The position numbers and the translations under genes are program-made. A stretch of DNA of 64,000 bases from contig CM060958.1 in the NCBI GenBank assembly GCA_030765055.1, forward strand, positions 113,754,972 through 113,818,971, given 5' to 3'. Shown here piece after piece: positions 24,129 through 37,310 of the stretch (position 1 is the first letter of the stretch; every line of letters begins with the position of its first letter). The notes beneath the pieces were generated by a model, which had not been told where the DNA came from, searched no databases, and saw only the letters and a list, made by a program, of their open reading frames with translations. Source of the stretch: Mantis religiosa. Taxonomy: Eukaryota; Arthropoda; Insecta; Mantodea; Mantidae.

Positions 24129-27100
24129 AAATCTATTTTTAGATGGTAGGAATCGAACCTGCAACCCTTTGAATTATTGGCCACCACCCTAACCATTCGG
24201 CTAATAGATAGCTTGTTAGACCATTGGTAAAGTATTTCTCTTATAGCGCTAGGGTATTGTTGGAATAAAAACTGAATGTTTAATTGGATAGAGAAAAAAC
24301 TTGACGAGATTCGAACCCAGGACCTTTTCGTGACAGTCGGTCACGGTAACCATTGCGCTACAAGCGTTGTTGCTGATACATGTTTTGATCTGATATTTAT
24401 CGTCTGTTTTAGAAGGACTATAAAGATGAAAAATCTATTTTTAGATGGTAGGAATCGAGCCTGCAACCCTTTGAATTATTGGCCACCACCCTAACCATTC
24501 GGCTAATTGATGGCTTGCTAGACCATTGGTAAAGTATTTCTCTTATAGCGCTAGAGTATTGTTGCAATAAAAACTGAATCTTTAATTGAATAGAGAAAAA
24601 ACTTGAAGAGATTCGAACCCAGGACCTTTTCATGACAGTCGGTCACGGTAACCATTGCGCTACAAGCGTTGTTGCCGATATATGTTTTGATCTGATATTT
24701 ATCGTCTGTTTTAGAACGACTATAAAGATGAAAAATCTATTTTTAGATGGTAGGAATCGAGCCTGCAACCCTTTGAATTATTGGCCATCACCCTAACCAT
24801 TCGATTATAGATGGCTTGCTAGACCATTGGTAAACTATTTCTCTTATAGCGCTAGACTATTGTTGGAATAAAAACTGAATGTTAAATTGAATAGAGAAAA
24901 AACTTGATGAGATTCGAACCCAGGACTTTGTCGTGACAATCGCTCACGGTAACCATTGCGCTACAAGCGTTGTTGCCGATACATGTTTTGATATGATATT
25001 TATCGTCTGTTTTAGAAGGACTATAAAGATGAAAAATCTATTTTTAGATGGTAGGAATCGAACCTGCAACCCTTTGAATTATTGGCCACCACCCTAACCA
25101 TTCGGCTAATAGATAGCTTGTTAGACCATTGGTAAAGTATTTGTCTTATAGCGCTAGGGTATTGTTGGAATAAAAACTGAATCTTTAATTGAATAGAGAA
25201 AAAACTTGAAGAGATTCGAACACAGGACCTTTTCGTGACAGTCGGTCCCGGTAACCATTGCGCTACAAGCGTTGTTGCTGATATATGTTTTGATCTGATA
25301 TTTATCGTCTGTTTTAGAAGGACTATGAAGATGAAAAATCTATTTTTAGATGGTAGGAATCGAACCTGCAACCCTTTGAATTATTGGCAACCACCCTAAC
25401 CATTCGGCTAATAGATGGCTTGTTAGACCATTGGTAAAGTATTCTTCTTATAGCGCTAGAGTATTCTTGGAATAAAAACTGAATCTTTAATTGAATAGAG
25501 AAAAAACTTGAAGAGATTCGAACTCAGGACCTTTTCGTGACAATCGGTCACGGTAACCATTGCGCTACAAGCGTTGTTGCCGATATATGTTTTGATCTGA
25601 TATTTATCGTCTGTTTTAGAGGGACCATAAAGATGAAAAATCTATTTTTAGATGGTAGGAATCGAGCCTGCAACCCTTTGAATTATTGGCCATCACCCTA
25701 ACCATTCGATTATAGATGGCTTGCTAGACCATTGGTAAACTACTTCTCTTATAGCGCTAGACTATTGTTGGAATAAAAACTGAATGTTTAATTGAATAGG
25801 GAAAAAACTTGACGAGATTCGAACCCAGGACCTTGTCGTGACAATCGCTCACGGTAACCATTGCGCTACAAGCGTTGTTGCCGATATATGTTTTGATATG
25901 ATATTTATCGTCTGTTTTAGAAGGACTATAAAGATGAAAAATCTATTTTTAGATGGTAGGAATCGAACCTGCAACCCTTTGAATTATTGGCCACCACCCT
26001 AACCATTCGGCTAATAGATAGCTTGTTAGACCATTGGTAAAGTATTTCTCTTATAGCGCTAGGGTATTGTTGGAATAAAAACTGAATGTTTAATTGGATA
26101 GAGAAAAAACTTGAAGAGATTCGAACCCAGGACCTTTTCGTGACAGTCGGTCGCGGTAACCATTGCGCTACAAGCGTTGTTGCCGATATATGTTTTGATC
26201 TGATATTTATCGTCTGTTTTAGAAGGACTATAAAGATGAAAAATCTATTTTTAGATGGTGGGAATCGAACCTGCAACCCTTTGAATTATTGGCCACCACC
26301 CTAACCATTCGGCTAATAGATGGCTTGCTATATCTTTGGTAAAGTATTTCTCTTATAGCGCTAGAGTATTGTTGGAATAAAAACTGAATCTTTAATTGAA
26401 TAGAGAAAAAACTTGAAGAGATTCGAACCCAGGACCTTTTCGTGACAGTCGGTCACGGTAACCATTGCGCTACAAGCGTTGTTGCCGATATATGTTTTGA
26501 TCTGATATTTATCGTCTGTTTTAGAGGGACTATAAAGATGAAAAATCTATTTTTAGATGGTAGGAATCGAGCCTGCAACCCTTTGAATTATTGGCCACCA
26601 CCCTAACCATTCGGCTAATAGATGGCTTGCTAGACCATTGGTAAAGTATTTCTCTTATAGCGCTAGAGTATTGTTGGAATAAAAACTGAGTCTTTAATTG
26701 AATAGAGAAAAAACTTGAAGAGATTCGAACCCAGGACCCTTTCGTAACAGTCGGTCACGGTCACCATTGCGCTACAAGCGTTGTTGCTGATATATGTTTT
26801 GATCTGATATTTATCGTCTGTTTTAGAAGGACTATAAAGATGAAAAAGTCTATTTTTAGATTGTAGGAATCGAACCTGCAGCCCTTTGAATTATTGGCCA
26901 CCACCCTAACCATTCGGCTAATAGATGGCTTGCTAGACCATTGGTAAAGTATTTCTCTTATAGTGCTAGAGTATTGTTGGAATAAAAACTGAATCTTTAA
27001 TTGAATAGAGAAAAAACTTGAAGAGATTCGAACCCAGGAACTTTTCGTCACAGTCGGTCACGGTAACCATTGCGCTACAAGCGTTGTTGCTGATATATGT

Positions 27101-28957
27101 TTTGATCTGATATTTATCGTCTGTTTTAGAAGGACTATAAAGATGAAAAATCTATTTTTAGATGGTAGGAATCGAGCCTGCAACCCTTTGAATTATTGGC
27201 CACCACCCTAACCATTCGGCTAATAGATGGCTTGCTAGACCATTGGTAAAGTATTTCTCTTATAGCGCTAGAGTATTGTTGGAATAAAAACTGAATATTT
27301 AATTGAATAGAGAAAAAACTTGAAGAGATTCGAACCCAGGACCTTTTCGTGACAGTCGGTCACGGTAACCATTGCGCTACAAGCGTTGTTGCCGATACAT
27401 GTTTTGATATGATATTTATCGTCTGTTTTAGAAGGACTATAAAGATGAAAAATCTATTTTTAGATGGTAGGAATCGAACCTGCAACCCTTTGAATTATTG
27501 GCCACCACCCTAACCATTCGGCTAATAGATTGCTTGTTAGACCATTGGTAAAGTATTTGTCTTATAGCGCTAGGGTATTGTTGGAATAAAAACTGAATCT
27601 TTAATTGAATAGAGAAAAAACTTGAAGAGATTCGAACACAGGACCTTTTCGTGACAGTCGGTCACGTTAACCATTGCGCTACAAGCGTTGTTGCCGATAT
27701 ATGTTTTGATCTGATATTTATCGTCTGTTTTAGAACGACTATAAAGATGAAAAATCTATTTTTAGATGGTAGGAATCGAGCCTGCAACCCTTTGAAATAT
27801 TGGCCATCACCCTAACCATTCGATTATAGATGGCTTGCTAGACCATTGGTAAACTATTTCTCTTATAGCGCTAGACTATTGTTGGAATAAAAACTGAATG
27901 TTAAATTGAATAGAGAAAAAACTTGATGAGATTCGAACCCAGGACCTTGTCGTGACAATCGCTCACGGTAACCATTGCGCTACAAGCGTTGTTGCCGATA
28001 CATGTTTTGATATGATATTTATCGTCTGTTTTAGAAGGACTATAAAGATGAAAAATCTATTTTTAGATGGTAGGAATCGAACCTGCAACCCTTTGAATTA
28101 TTGGCCACCACCCTAACCATTCGGCTAATAGATTGCTTGTTAGACCATTGGTAAAGTATTTGTCTTATAGCGCTAGGGTATTGTTGGAATAAAAACTGAA
28201 TCTTTAATTGAATAGAGAAAAAACTTGAAGAGATTCGAACACAGGACCTTTTCGTGACAGTCGGTCCCGGTAACCATTGCGCTACAAGCGTTGTTGCTGA
28301 TATATGTTTTGATCTGATATTTATCGTCTGTTTTAGAAGGACTATGAAGATGAAAAATCTATTTTTAGATGGTAGGAATCGAACCTGCAACCCTTTGAAT
28401 TATTGGCAACCACCCTAACCATTCGGCTAATAGATGGCTTGTTAGACCATTGGTAAAGTATTTCTCTTATAGCGCTAGAGTATTCTTGGAATAAAAACTG
28501 AATCTTTAATTGAATAGAGAAAAAACTTGAAGAGATTCGAACTCAGGACCTTTTCGTGACAATCGGTCACGGTAACCATTGCGCTACAAGCGTTGTTGCC
28601 GATATATGTTTTGATCTGATATTTATCGTCTGTTTTAGAGGGACCATAAAGATGAAAAATCTATTTTTAGATGGTAGGAATCGAGCCTGCAACCCTTTGA
28701 ATTATTGGCCATCACCCTAACCATTCGATTATAGATGGCTTGCTAGACCATTGGTAAACTACTTCTCTTATAGCGCTAGACTATTGTTGGAATAAAAACT
28801 GAATGTTTAATTGAATAGGGAAAAAACTTGACGAGATTCGAACCCAGGACCTTGTCGTGACAATCGCTCACGGTAACCATTGCGCTACAAGCGTTGTTGC
28901 CGATATATGTTTTGATCTGATATTTATCGTCTGTTTTAGAAGGACTATAAAGATGAA
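24129..28957. repeat. Higher-order repeat, 16-unit block of 4829 bp (copy 2)
   Basis: Second copy of the 4829-bp block. I noticed only scattered differences from the first, for example ATTCTTCTTA near 25441, TAGTGCTAG near 26962, TTGTAGG near 26861, and CTAACTATTCGGCTAGTAG near 22681 in copy 1 only. Similarity ends near 29130, where TTGAAGAG replaces TTGACGAG. Few differences over 4.8 kb indicate a recent duplication. Confidence 0.83.
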
Positions 28958-31900
28958 AAATCTATTTTTAGATGGTAGGAATCGAACCTGCAACCCTTTG
29001 AATTATTGGCCACCACCCTAACCATTCGGCTAATAGATAGCTTGTTAGACCATTGGTAAAGTATTTCTCTTATAGCGCTAGGGTATTGTTGGAATAAAAA
29101 CTGAATGTTTAATTGGATAGAGAAAAAACTTGAAGAGATTCGAACCCAGGACCTTTTCGTGACAGTCGGTCGCGGTAACCATTGCGCTACAAGCGTTGTT
29201 GCCGATATATGTTTTGATCTGATATTTATCGTCTGTTTTAGAAGGACTATAAAGATGAAAAATCTATTTTTAGATGGTGGGAATCGAACCTGCAACCCTT
29301 TGAATTATTGGCCACCACCCTAACCATTCGGCTAATAGATGGCTTGCTATATCTTTGGTAAAGTATTTCTCTTATAGCGCTAGAGTATTGTTGGAATAAA
29401 AACTGAATCTTTAATTGAATAGAGAAAAAACTTGAAGAGATTCGAACCCAGGACCTTTTCGTGACAGTCGGTCACGGTAACCATTGCGCTACAAGCGTTG
29501 TTGCCGATATATGTTTTGATCTGATATTTATCGTCTGTTTTAGAAGGACTATAAAGATGAAAAATCTATTTTTAGATGGTAGGAATCGAGCCTGCAACCC
29601 TTTGAATTATTGGCCACCACCCTAACCATACGGCTAATAGATGGCTTGCTAGACCATTGGTAAAGTATTTCTCTTATAGCGCTAGAGTATTGTTGGAATA
29701 AAAACTGAGTCTTTAATTGAATAGAGAAAAAACTTGAAAAGATTCGAACCCAGGACCCTTTTGTGACAGTCGGTCACGGTCACCATTGCGCTACAAGCGT
29801 TGTTGCTGATATATGTTTTGATCTGATATTTATCGTCTGTTTTAGAAGGACTATAAAGATGAAAAATCTATTTTTAGATGGTAGGAATCGAACCTGCAAC
29901 CCTTTGAATTATTGGCCACCACCCTAACCATTCGGCTAATAGATGGCTTGCTAGACCATTGGTAAAGTATTTCTCTTATAGCGCTAGGGTATTGTTGGAA
30001 TAAAAACTGAATCTTTAATTGAATAGAGAAAAAACTTGAAGAGATTCGAACCCAGGAACTTTTCGTCACAGTCGGTCACGGTAACCATTGCGCTACAAGC
30101 GTTGTTGCTGATATATGTTTTGATCTGATATTTATCGTCTGTTTTAGAAGGACTATAAAGATGAAAAATCTATTTTTAGATGGTAGGAATCGAGCCTGCA
30201 ACCCTTTGAATTATTGGCCACCACCCTAACCATTCGGCTAATTGATGGCTTGCTAGACCATTGGTAAAGAATTTCTCTTATAGCGCTAGAGTATTCTTGG
30301 AATAAAAACTGAATCTTTAATTGAATAGAGAAAAAACTTGAAGAGATTCGAACCCAGGACCTTTTCATGACAGTCGGTCACGGTAACCATTGCGCTACAA
30401 GCGTTTTTGCCGATATATGTTTTGATCTGATATTTATCGTCTGTTTTAGAACGACTATAAAGATGAAAAATCTATTTTTAGATGGTAGGAATCGAGCCTG
30501 CAACCCTTTGAATTATTGGCCATCACCCTAACCATTCGATTATAGATGGCTTGCTAGACCATTGGTAAACTATTTCTCTTATAGCGCTAGACTATTGTTG
30601 GAATAAAAACTGAATGTTAAATTGAATAGAGAAAAAACTTGATGAGATTCGAACCCAGGACCTTGTCGTGACAATCGCTCACGGTAACCATTGCGCTACA
30701 AGCGTTGTTGCCGATACATGTTTTGATATGATATTTATCGTCTGTTTTAGAAGGACTATAAAGATGAAAAATCTATTTTTAGATGGTAGGAATCGAACCT
30801 GCAACCCTTTGAATTATTGGCCACCACCCTAACCATTCGGCTAATAGATAGCTTGTTAGACCATTGGTAAAGTATTTGTCTTATAGCGCTAGGGTATTGT
30901 TGGAATAAAAACTGAATCTTTAATTGAATAGAGAAAAAACTTGAAGAGATTCGAACACAGGACCTTTTCGTGACAGTCGGTCCCGGTAACCATTGCGCTA
31001 CAAGCGTTGTTGCTGATATATGTTTTGATCTGATATTTATCGTCTGTTTTAGAAGGACTATGAAGATGAAAAATCTATTTTTAGATGGTAGGAATCGAAC
31101 CTGCAACCCTTTGAATTATTGGCAACCACCCTAACCATTCGGCTAATAGATGGCTTGTTAGACCATTGGTAAAGTATTTCTCTTATAGCGCTAGAGTATT
31201 CTTGGAATAAAAACTGAATCTTTAATTGAATAGAGAAAAAACTTGAAGAGATTCGAACTCAGGACCTTTTCGTGACAATCGGTCACGGTAACCATTGCGC
31301 TACAAGCGTTGTTGCCGATATATGTTTTGATCTGATATTTATCGTCTGTTTTAGAGGGACCATAAAGATGAAAAATCTATTTTTAGATGGTAGGAATCGA
31401 GCCTGCAACCCTTTGAATTATTGGCCATCACCCTAACCATTCGATTATAGATGGCTTGCTAGACCATTGGTAAACTACTTCTCTTATAGCGCTAGACTAT
31501 TGTTGGAATAAAAACTGAATGTTTAATTGAATAGGGAAAAAACTTGACGAGATTCGAACCCAGGACCTTGTCGTGACAATCGCTCACGGTAACCATTGCG
31601 CTACAAGCGTTGTTGCCGATATATGTTTTGATATGATATTTATCGTCTGTTTTAGAAGGACTATAAAGATGAAAAATCTATTTTTAGATGGTAGGAATCG
31701 AACCTGCAACCCTTTGAATTATTGGCCACCACCCTAACCATTCGGCTAATAGATAGCTTGTTAGACCATTGGTAAAGTATTTCTCTTATAGCGCTAGGGT
31801 ATTGTTGGAATAAAAACTGAATGTTTAATTGGATAGAGAAAAAACTTGAAGAGATTCGAACCCAGGACCTTTTCGTGACAGTCGGTCGCGGTAACCATTG

Positions 31901-33849
31901 CGCTACAAGCGTTGTTGCTGATATATGTTTTGATCTGATATTTATCGTCTGTTTTAGAAGGACTATAAAGATGAAAAATCTATTTTTAGATGGTAGGAAT
32001 CGAGCCTGCAACCCTTTGAATTATTTGCCACCACCCTAACCATTCGGCTAATTGATGGCTTGCTAGACCATTGGTAAAGTATTTCTCTTATAGCGCTAGA
32101 GTATTGTTGCAATAAAAACTGAATCTTTAATTGAATAGAGAAAAAACTTGAAGAGATTCGAACCCAGGACCTTTTCATGACAGTCGGTCACGGTAACCAT
32201 TGCGCTACAAGCGTTGTTGCCGATATATGTTTTGATCTGATATTTATCGTCTGTTTTAGAACGACTATAAAGATGAAAAATCTATTTTTAGATGGTAGGA
32301 ATCGAGCCTGCAACCCTTTGAATTATTGGCCATCACCCTAACCATTCGATTATAGATGGCTTGCTAGACCATTGGTAAACTATTTCTCTTATAGCGCTAG
32401 ACTATTGTTGGAATAAAAACTGAATGTTAAATTGAATAGAGAAAAAACTTGATGAGATTCGAACCCAGGACTTTGTCGTGACAATCGCTCACGGTAACCA
32501 TTGCGCTACAAGCGTTGTTGCCGATACATGTTTTGATATGATATTTATCGTCTGTTTTAGAAGGACTATAAAGATGAAAAATCTATTTTTAGATGGTAGG
32601 AATCGAACCTGCAACCCTTTGAATTATTGGCCACCACCCTAACCATTCGGCTAATAGATAGCTTGTTAGACCATTGGTAAAGTATTTGTCTTATAGCGCT
32701 AGGGTATTGTTGGAATAAAAACTGAATCTTTAATTGAATAGAGAAAAAACTTGAAGAGATTCGAACACAGGACCTTTTCGTGACAGTCGGTCCCATTAAC
32801 CATTGCGCTACAAGCGTTGTTGCTGATATATGTTTTGATCTGATATTTGTCGTCTGTTTTAGAAGGACTATGAAGATGAAAAATCTATTTTTAGATGGTA
32901 GGAATCGAACCTGCAACCCTTTGAATTATTGGCAACCACCCTAACCATTCGGCTAATAGATGGCTTGTTAGACCATTGGTAAAGTATTTCTCTTATAGCG
33001 CTAGAGTATTCTTGGAATAAAAACTGAATCTTTAATTGAATAGAGAAAAAACTTGAAGAGATTCGAACTCAGGACCTTTTCGTGACAATCGGTCACGGTA
33101 ACCATTGCGCTACAAGCGTTGTTGCCGATATATGTTTTGATCTGATATTTATCGTCTGTTTTAGAGGGACCATAAAGATGAAAAATCTATTTTTAGATGG
33201 TAGGAATCGAGCCTGCAACCCTTTGAATTATTGGCCATCACCCTAACCATTCGATTATAGATGGCTTGCTAGACCATTGGTAAACTACTTCTCTTATAGC
33301 GCTAGACTATTGTTGGAATAAAAACTGAATGTTTAATTGAATAGGGAAAAAACTTGACGAGATTCGAACCCAGGACCTTGTCGTGACAATCGCTCACGGT
33401 AACCATTGCGCTACAAGCGTTGTTGCCGATATATGTTTTGATATGATATTTATCGTCTGTTTTAGAAGGACTATAAAGATGAAAAATCTATTTTTAGATG
33501 GTAGGAATCGAACCTGCAACCCTTTGAATTATTGGCCACCACCCTAACCATTCGGCTAATAGATAGCTTGTTAGACCATTGGTAAAGTATTTCTCTTATA
33601 GCGCTAGGGTATTGTTGGAATAAAAACTGAATGTTTAATTGGATAGAGAAAAAACTTGAAGAGATTCGAACCCAGGACCTTTTCGTGACAGTCGGTCGCG
33701 GTAACCATTGCGCTACAAGCGTTGTTGCCGATATATGTTTTGATCTGATATTTATCGTCTGTTTTAGAAGGACTATAAAGATGAAAAATCTATTTTTAGA
33801 TGGTGGGAATCGAACCTGCAACCCTTTGAATTATTGGCCACCACCCTAA

Positions 33850-35500
33850 CCATTCGGCTAATAGATGGCTTGCTATATCTTTGGTAAAGTATTTCTCTTA
33901 TAGCGCTAGAGTATTGTTGGAATAAAAACTGAATCTTTAATTGAATAGAGAAAAAACTTGAAGAGATTCGACCCCAGGACCTTTTCGTGACAGTCGGTCA
34001 CGGTAACCATTGCGCTACAAGCGTTGTTGCCGATATATGTTTTGATCTGATATTTATCGTCTGTTTTAGAAGGACTATAAAGATGAAAAATCTATTTTTA
34101 GATGGTAGGAATCGAGCCTGCAACCCTTTGAATTATTGGCCACCACCCTAACCATTCGGCTAATAGATGGCTTGCTAGACCATTGGTAAAGTATTTCTCT
34201 TATAGCGCTAGAGTATTGTTGGAATAAAAACTGAGTCTTTAATTGAATAGAGAAAAAACTTGAAGAGATTCGAACCCAGGACCCTTTCGTAACAGTCGGT
34301 CACGGTCACCATTGCGCTACAAGCGTTGTTGCTGGTATATGTTTTGATCTGATATTTATCGTCTGTTTTAGAAGGACTATAAAGATGAAAAATCTATTTT
34401 TAGATGGTAGGAATCGAACCTGCAACCCTTTGAATTATTGGCCACCACCCTAACCATTCGGCTAATAGATGGCTTGCTAGACCATTGGTAAAGTATTTCT
34501 CTTATAGCGCTAGAGTATTGTTGGAATAAAAACTGAATCTTTAATTGAATAGAGAAAAAACTTGAAGAGATTCGAACCCAGGAACTTTTCGTCACAGTCG
34601 GTCACGGTAACCATTGCGCTACAAGCGTTGTTGCTGATATATGTTTTGATCTGATATTTATCGTCTGTTTTAGAAGGACTATAAAGATGAAAAATCTATT
34701 TTTAGATGGTAGGAATCGAGCCTGCAACCCTTTGAATTATTGGCCAACACCCTAACCATTCGGCTAATAGATGGCTTGCTAGACCATTGGTAAAGTATTT
34801 CTCTTATAGCGCTAGAGTATTGTTGGAATAAAAACTGAATATTTAATTGAATAGAGAAAAAACTTGAAGAGATTCGAACCCAGGACCTTTTCGTGACAGT
34901 CGGTCACGGTAACCATTGCGCTACAAGCGTTGTTGCCGATATATGTTTTGATCTGATATTTATCGTCTGTTTTAGAAGGACCATAAAGATGAAAAATTTA
35001 TTTTTAGATGGTAGGAATCGAGCCTGCAACCCTTTGAATTATTGGCCATCACCCTAACCATTCGGCTAATTGATGGCTTGCTAGACCATTGGTAAAGTAT
35101 TTCTCTTATAGCGCTAGAGTATTGTTGGAATAAAAACTGAATGTTTAATTGAATAGAGAAAAAACTTGATGAGATTCAAACCCAGGACCTTGTCGTGACA
35201 ATCGCTCACGGTAACCATTGCGCTACAAGCGTTGTTGCCGATATATGTTTTGATCTGACATTTATCGTCTGTTTTAGAAGGACTATAAAGATGAAAAATC
35301 TATTTTTAGATGGTAGGAATCGAACCTGCAACCCTTTGAATTATTGGCCACCACCCTAACCATTCGGCTAATTGATGGCTTGCTAGACCATTGGTAAAGT
35401 ATTTCTCTTATAGCGCTAGAGTATTGTTGGAATAAAAACTGAATATTTAATTGAATAGAGAAAAAACTTGAAGAGATTCGAACCCAGGACCTTTTCCTGA
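33850..35500. repeat. 6-unit duplication with 1812-bp shift (copy 1)
   Basis: Private variants tie this stretch to the next copy: GATTCGACCCC near 33969, GCTGGTATATG near 34332, GGCCAACACC near 34742, GATTCAAACC near 35175 and TTTTCCTGACAG near 35494. Each recurs 1812 bp downstream. Confidence 0.83.
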
Positions 35501-35659
35501 CAGTCGGTCGCGGTAACCATTGCGCTACAAGCGTTGTTGCCGATATATGTTTTGATCTGATATTTATCGTCTGTTTTAGAAGGACTATAAAGATGAAAAA
35601 TCTATTTTTAGATGGTGGGAATCGAACCTGCAACCCTTTGAATTATTGGCCACCACCCT

Positions 35660-37310
35660 AACCATTCGGCTAATAGATGGCTTGCTATATCTTTGGTAAA
35701 GTATTTCTCTTATAGCGCTAGAGTATTGTTGGAATAAAAACTGAATCTTTAATTGAATAGAGAAAAAACTTGAAGAGATTCGACCCCAGGACCTTTTCGT
35801 GACAGTCGGTCACGGTAACCATTGCGCTACAAGCGTTGTTGCCGATATATGTTTTGATCTGATATTTATCGTCTGTTTTAGAAGGACTATAAAGATGAAA
35901 AATCTATTTTTAGATGGTAGGAATCGAGCCTGCAACCCTTTGAATTATTGGCCACCACCCTAACCATTCGGCTAATAGATGGCTTGCTAGACCATTGGTA
36001 AAGTATTTCTCTTATAGCGCTAGAGTATTGTTGGAATAAAAACTGAGTCTTTAATTGAATAGAGAAAAAACTTGAAGAGATTCGAACCCAGGACCCTTTC
36101 GTAACAGTCGGTCACGGTCACCATTGCGCTACAAGCGTTGTTGCTGGTATATGTTTTGATCTGATATTTATCGTCTGTTTTAGAAGGACTATAAAGATGA
36201 AAAATCTATTTTTAGATGGTAGGAATCGAACCTGCAACCCTTTGAATTATTGGCCACCACCCTAACCATTCGGCTAATAGATGGCTTGCTAGACCATTGG
36301 TAAAGTATTTCTCTTATAGCGCTAGAGTATTGTTGGAATAAAAACTGAATCTTTAATTGAATAGAGAAAAAACTTGAAGAGATTCGAACCCAGGAACTTT
36401 TCGTCACAGTCGGTCACGGTAACCATTGCGCTACAAGCGTTGTTGCTGATATATGTTTTGATCTGATATTTATCGTCTGTTTTAGAAGGACTATAAAGAT
36501 GAAAAATCTATTTTTAGATGGTAGGAATCGAGCCTGCAACCCTTTGAATTATTGGCCAACACCCTAACCATTCGGCTAATAGATGGCTTGCTAGACCATT
36601 GGTAAAGTATTTCTCTTATAGCGCTAGAGTATTGTTGGAATAAAAACTGAATATTTAATTGAATAGAGAAAAAACTTGAAGAGATTCGAACCCAGGACCT
36701 TTTCGTGACAGTCGGTCACGGTAACCATTGCGCTACAAGCGTTGTTGCCGATATATGTTTTGATCTGATATTTATCGTCTGTTTTAGAAGGACCATAAAG
36801 ATGAAAAATTTATTTTTAGATGGTAGGAATCGAGCCTGCAACCCTTTGAATTATTGGCCATCACCCTAACCATTCGGCTAATTGATGGCTTGCTAGACCA
36901 TTGGTAAAGTATTTCTCTTATAGCGCTAGAGTATTGTTGGAATAAAAACTGAATGTTTAATTGAATAGAGAAAAAACTTGATGAGATTCAAACCCAGGAC
37001 CTTGTCGTGACAATCGCTCACGGTAACCATTGCGCTACAAGCGTTGTTGCCGATATATGTTTTGATCTGACATTTATCGTCTGTTTTAGAAGGACTATAA
37101 AGATGAAAAATCTATTTTTAGATGGTAGGAATCGAACCTGCAACCCTTTGAATTATTGGCCACCACCCTAACCATTCGGCTAATTGATGGCTTGCTAGAC
37201 CATTGGTAAAGTATTTCTCTTATAGCGCTAGAGTATTGTTGGAATAAAAACTGAATATTTAATTGAATAGAGAAAAAACTTGAAGAGATTCGAACCCAGG
37301 ACCTTTTCCT
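35660..37310. repeat. 6-unit duplication with 1812-bp shift (copy 2)
   Basis: Second copy of the stretch, with the same private variants near 35781, 36144, 36554, 36987 and 37306. One difference is GGTCGCGG in the last hairpin of copy 1 against GGTCACGG here. A promoter-damaging B-box variant (GATTCGACCCC) was copied along with the rest. Confidence 0.82.
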
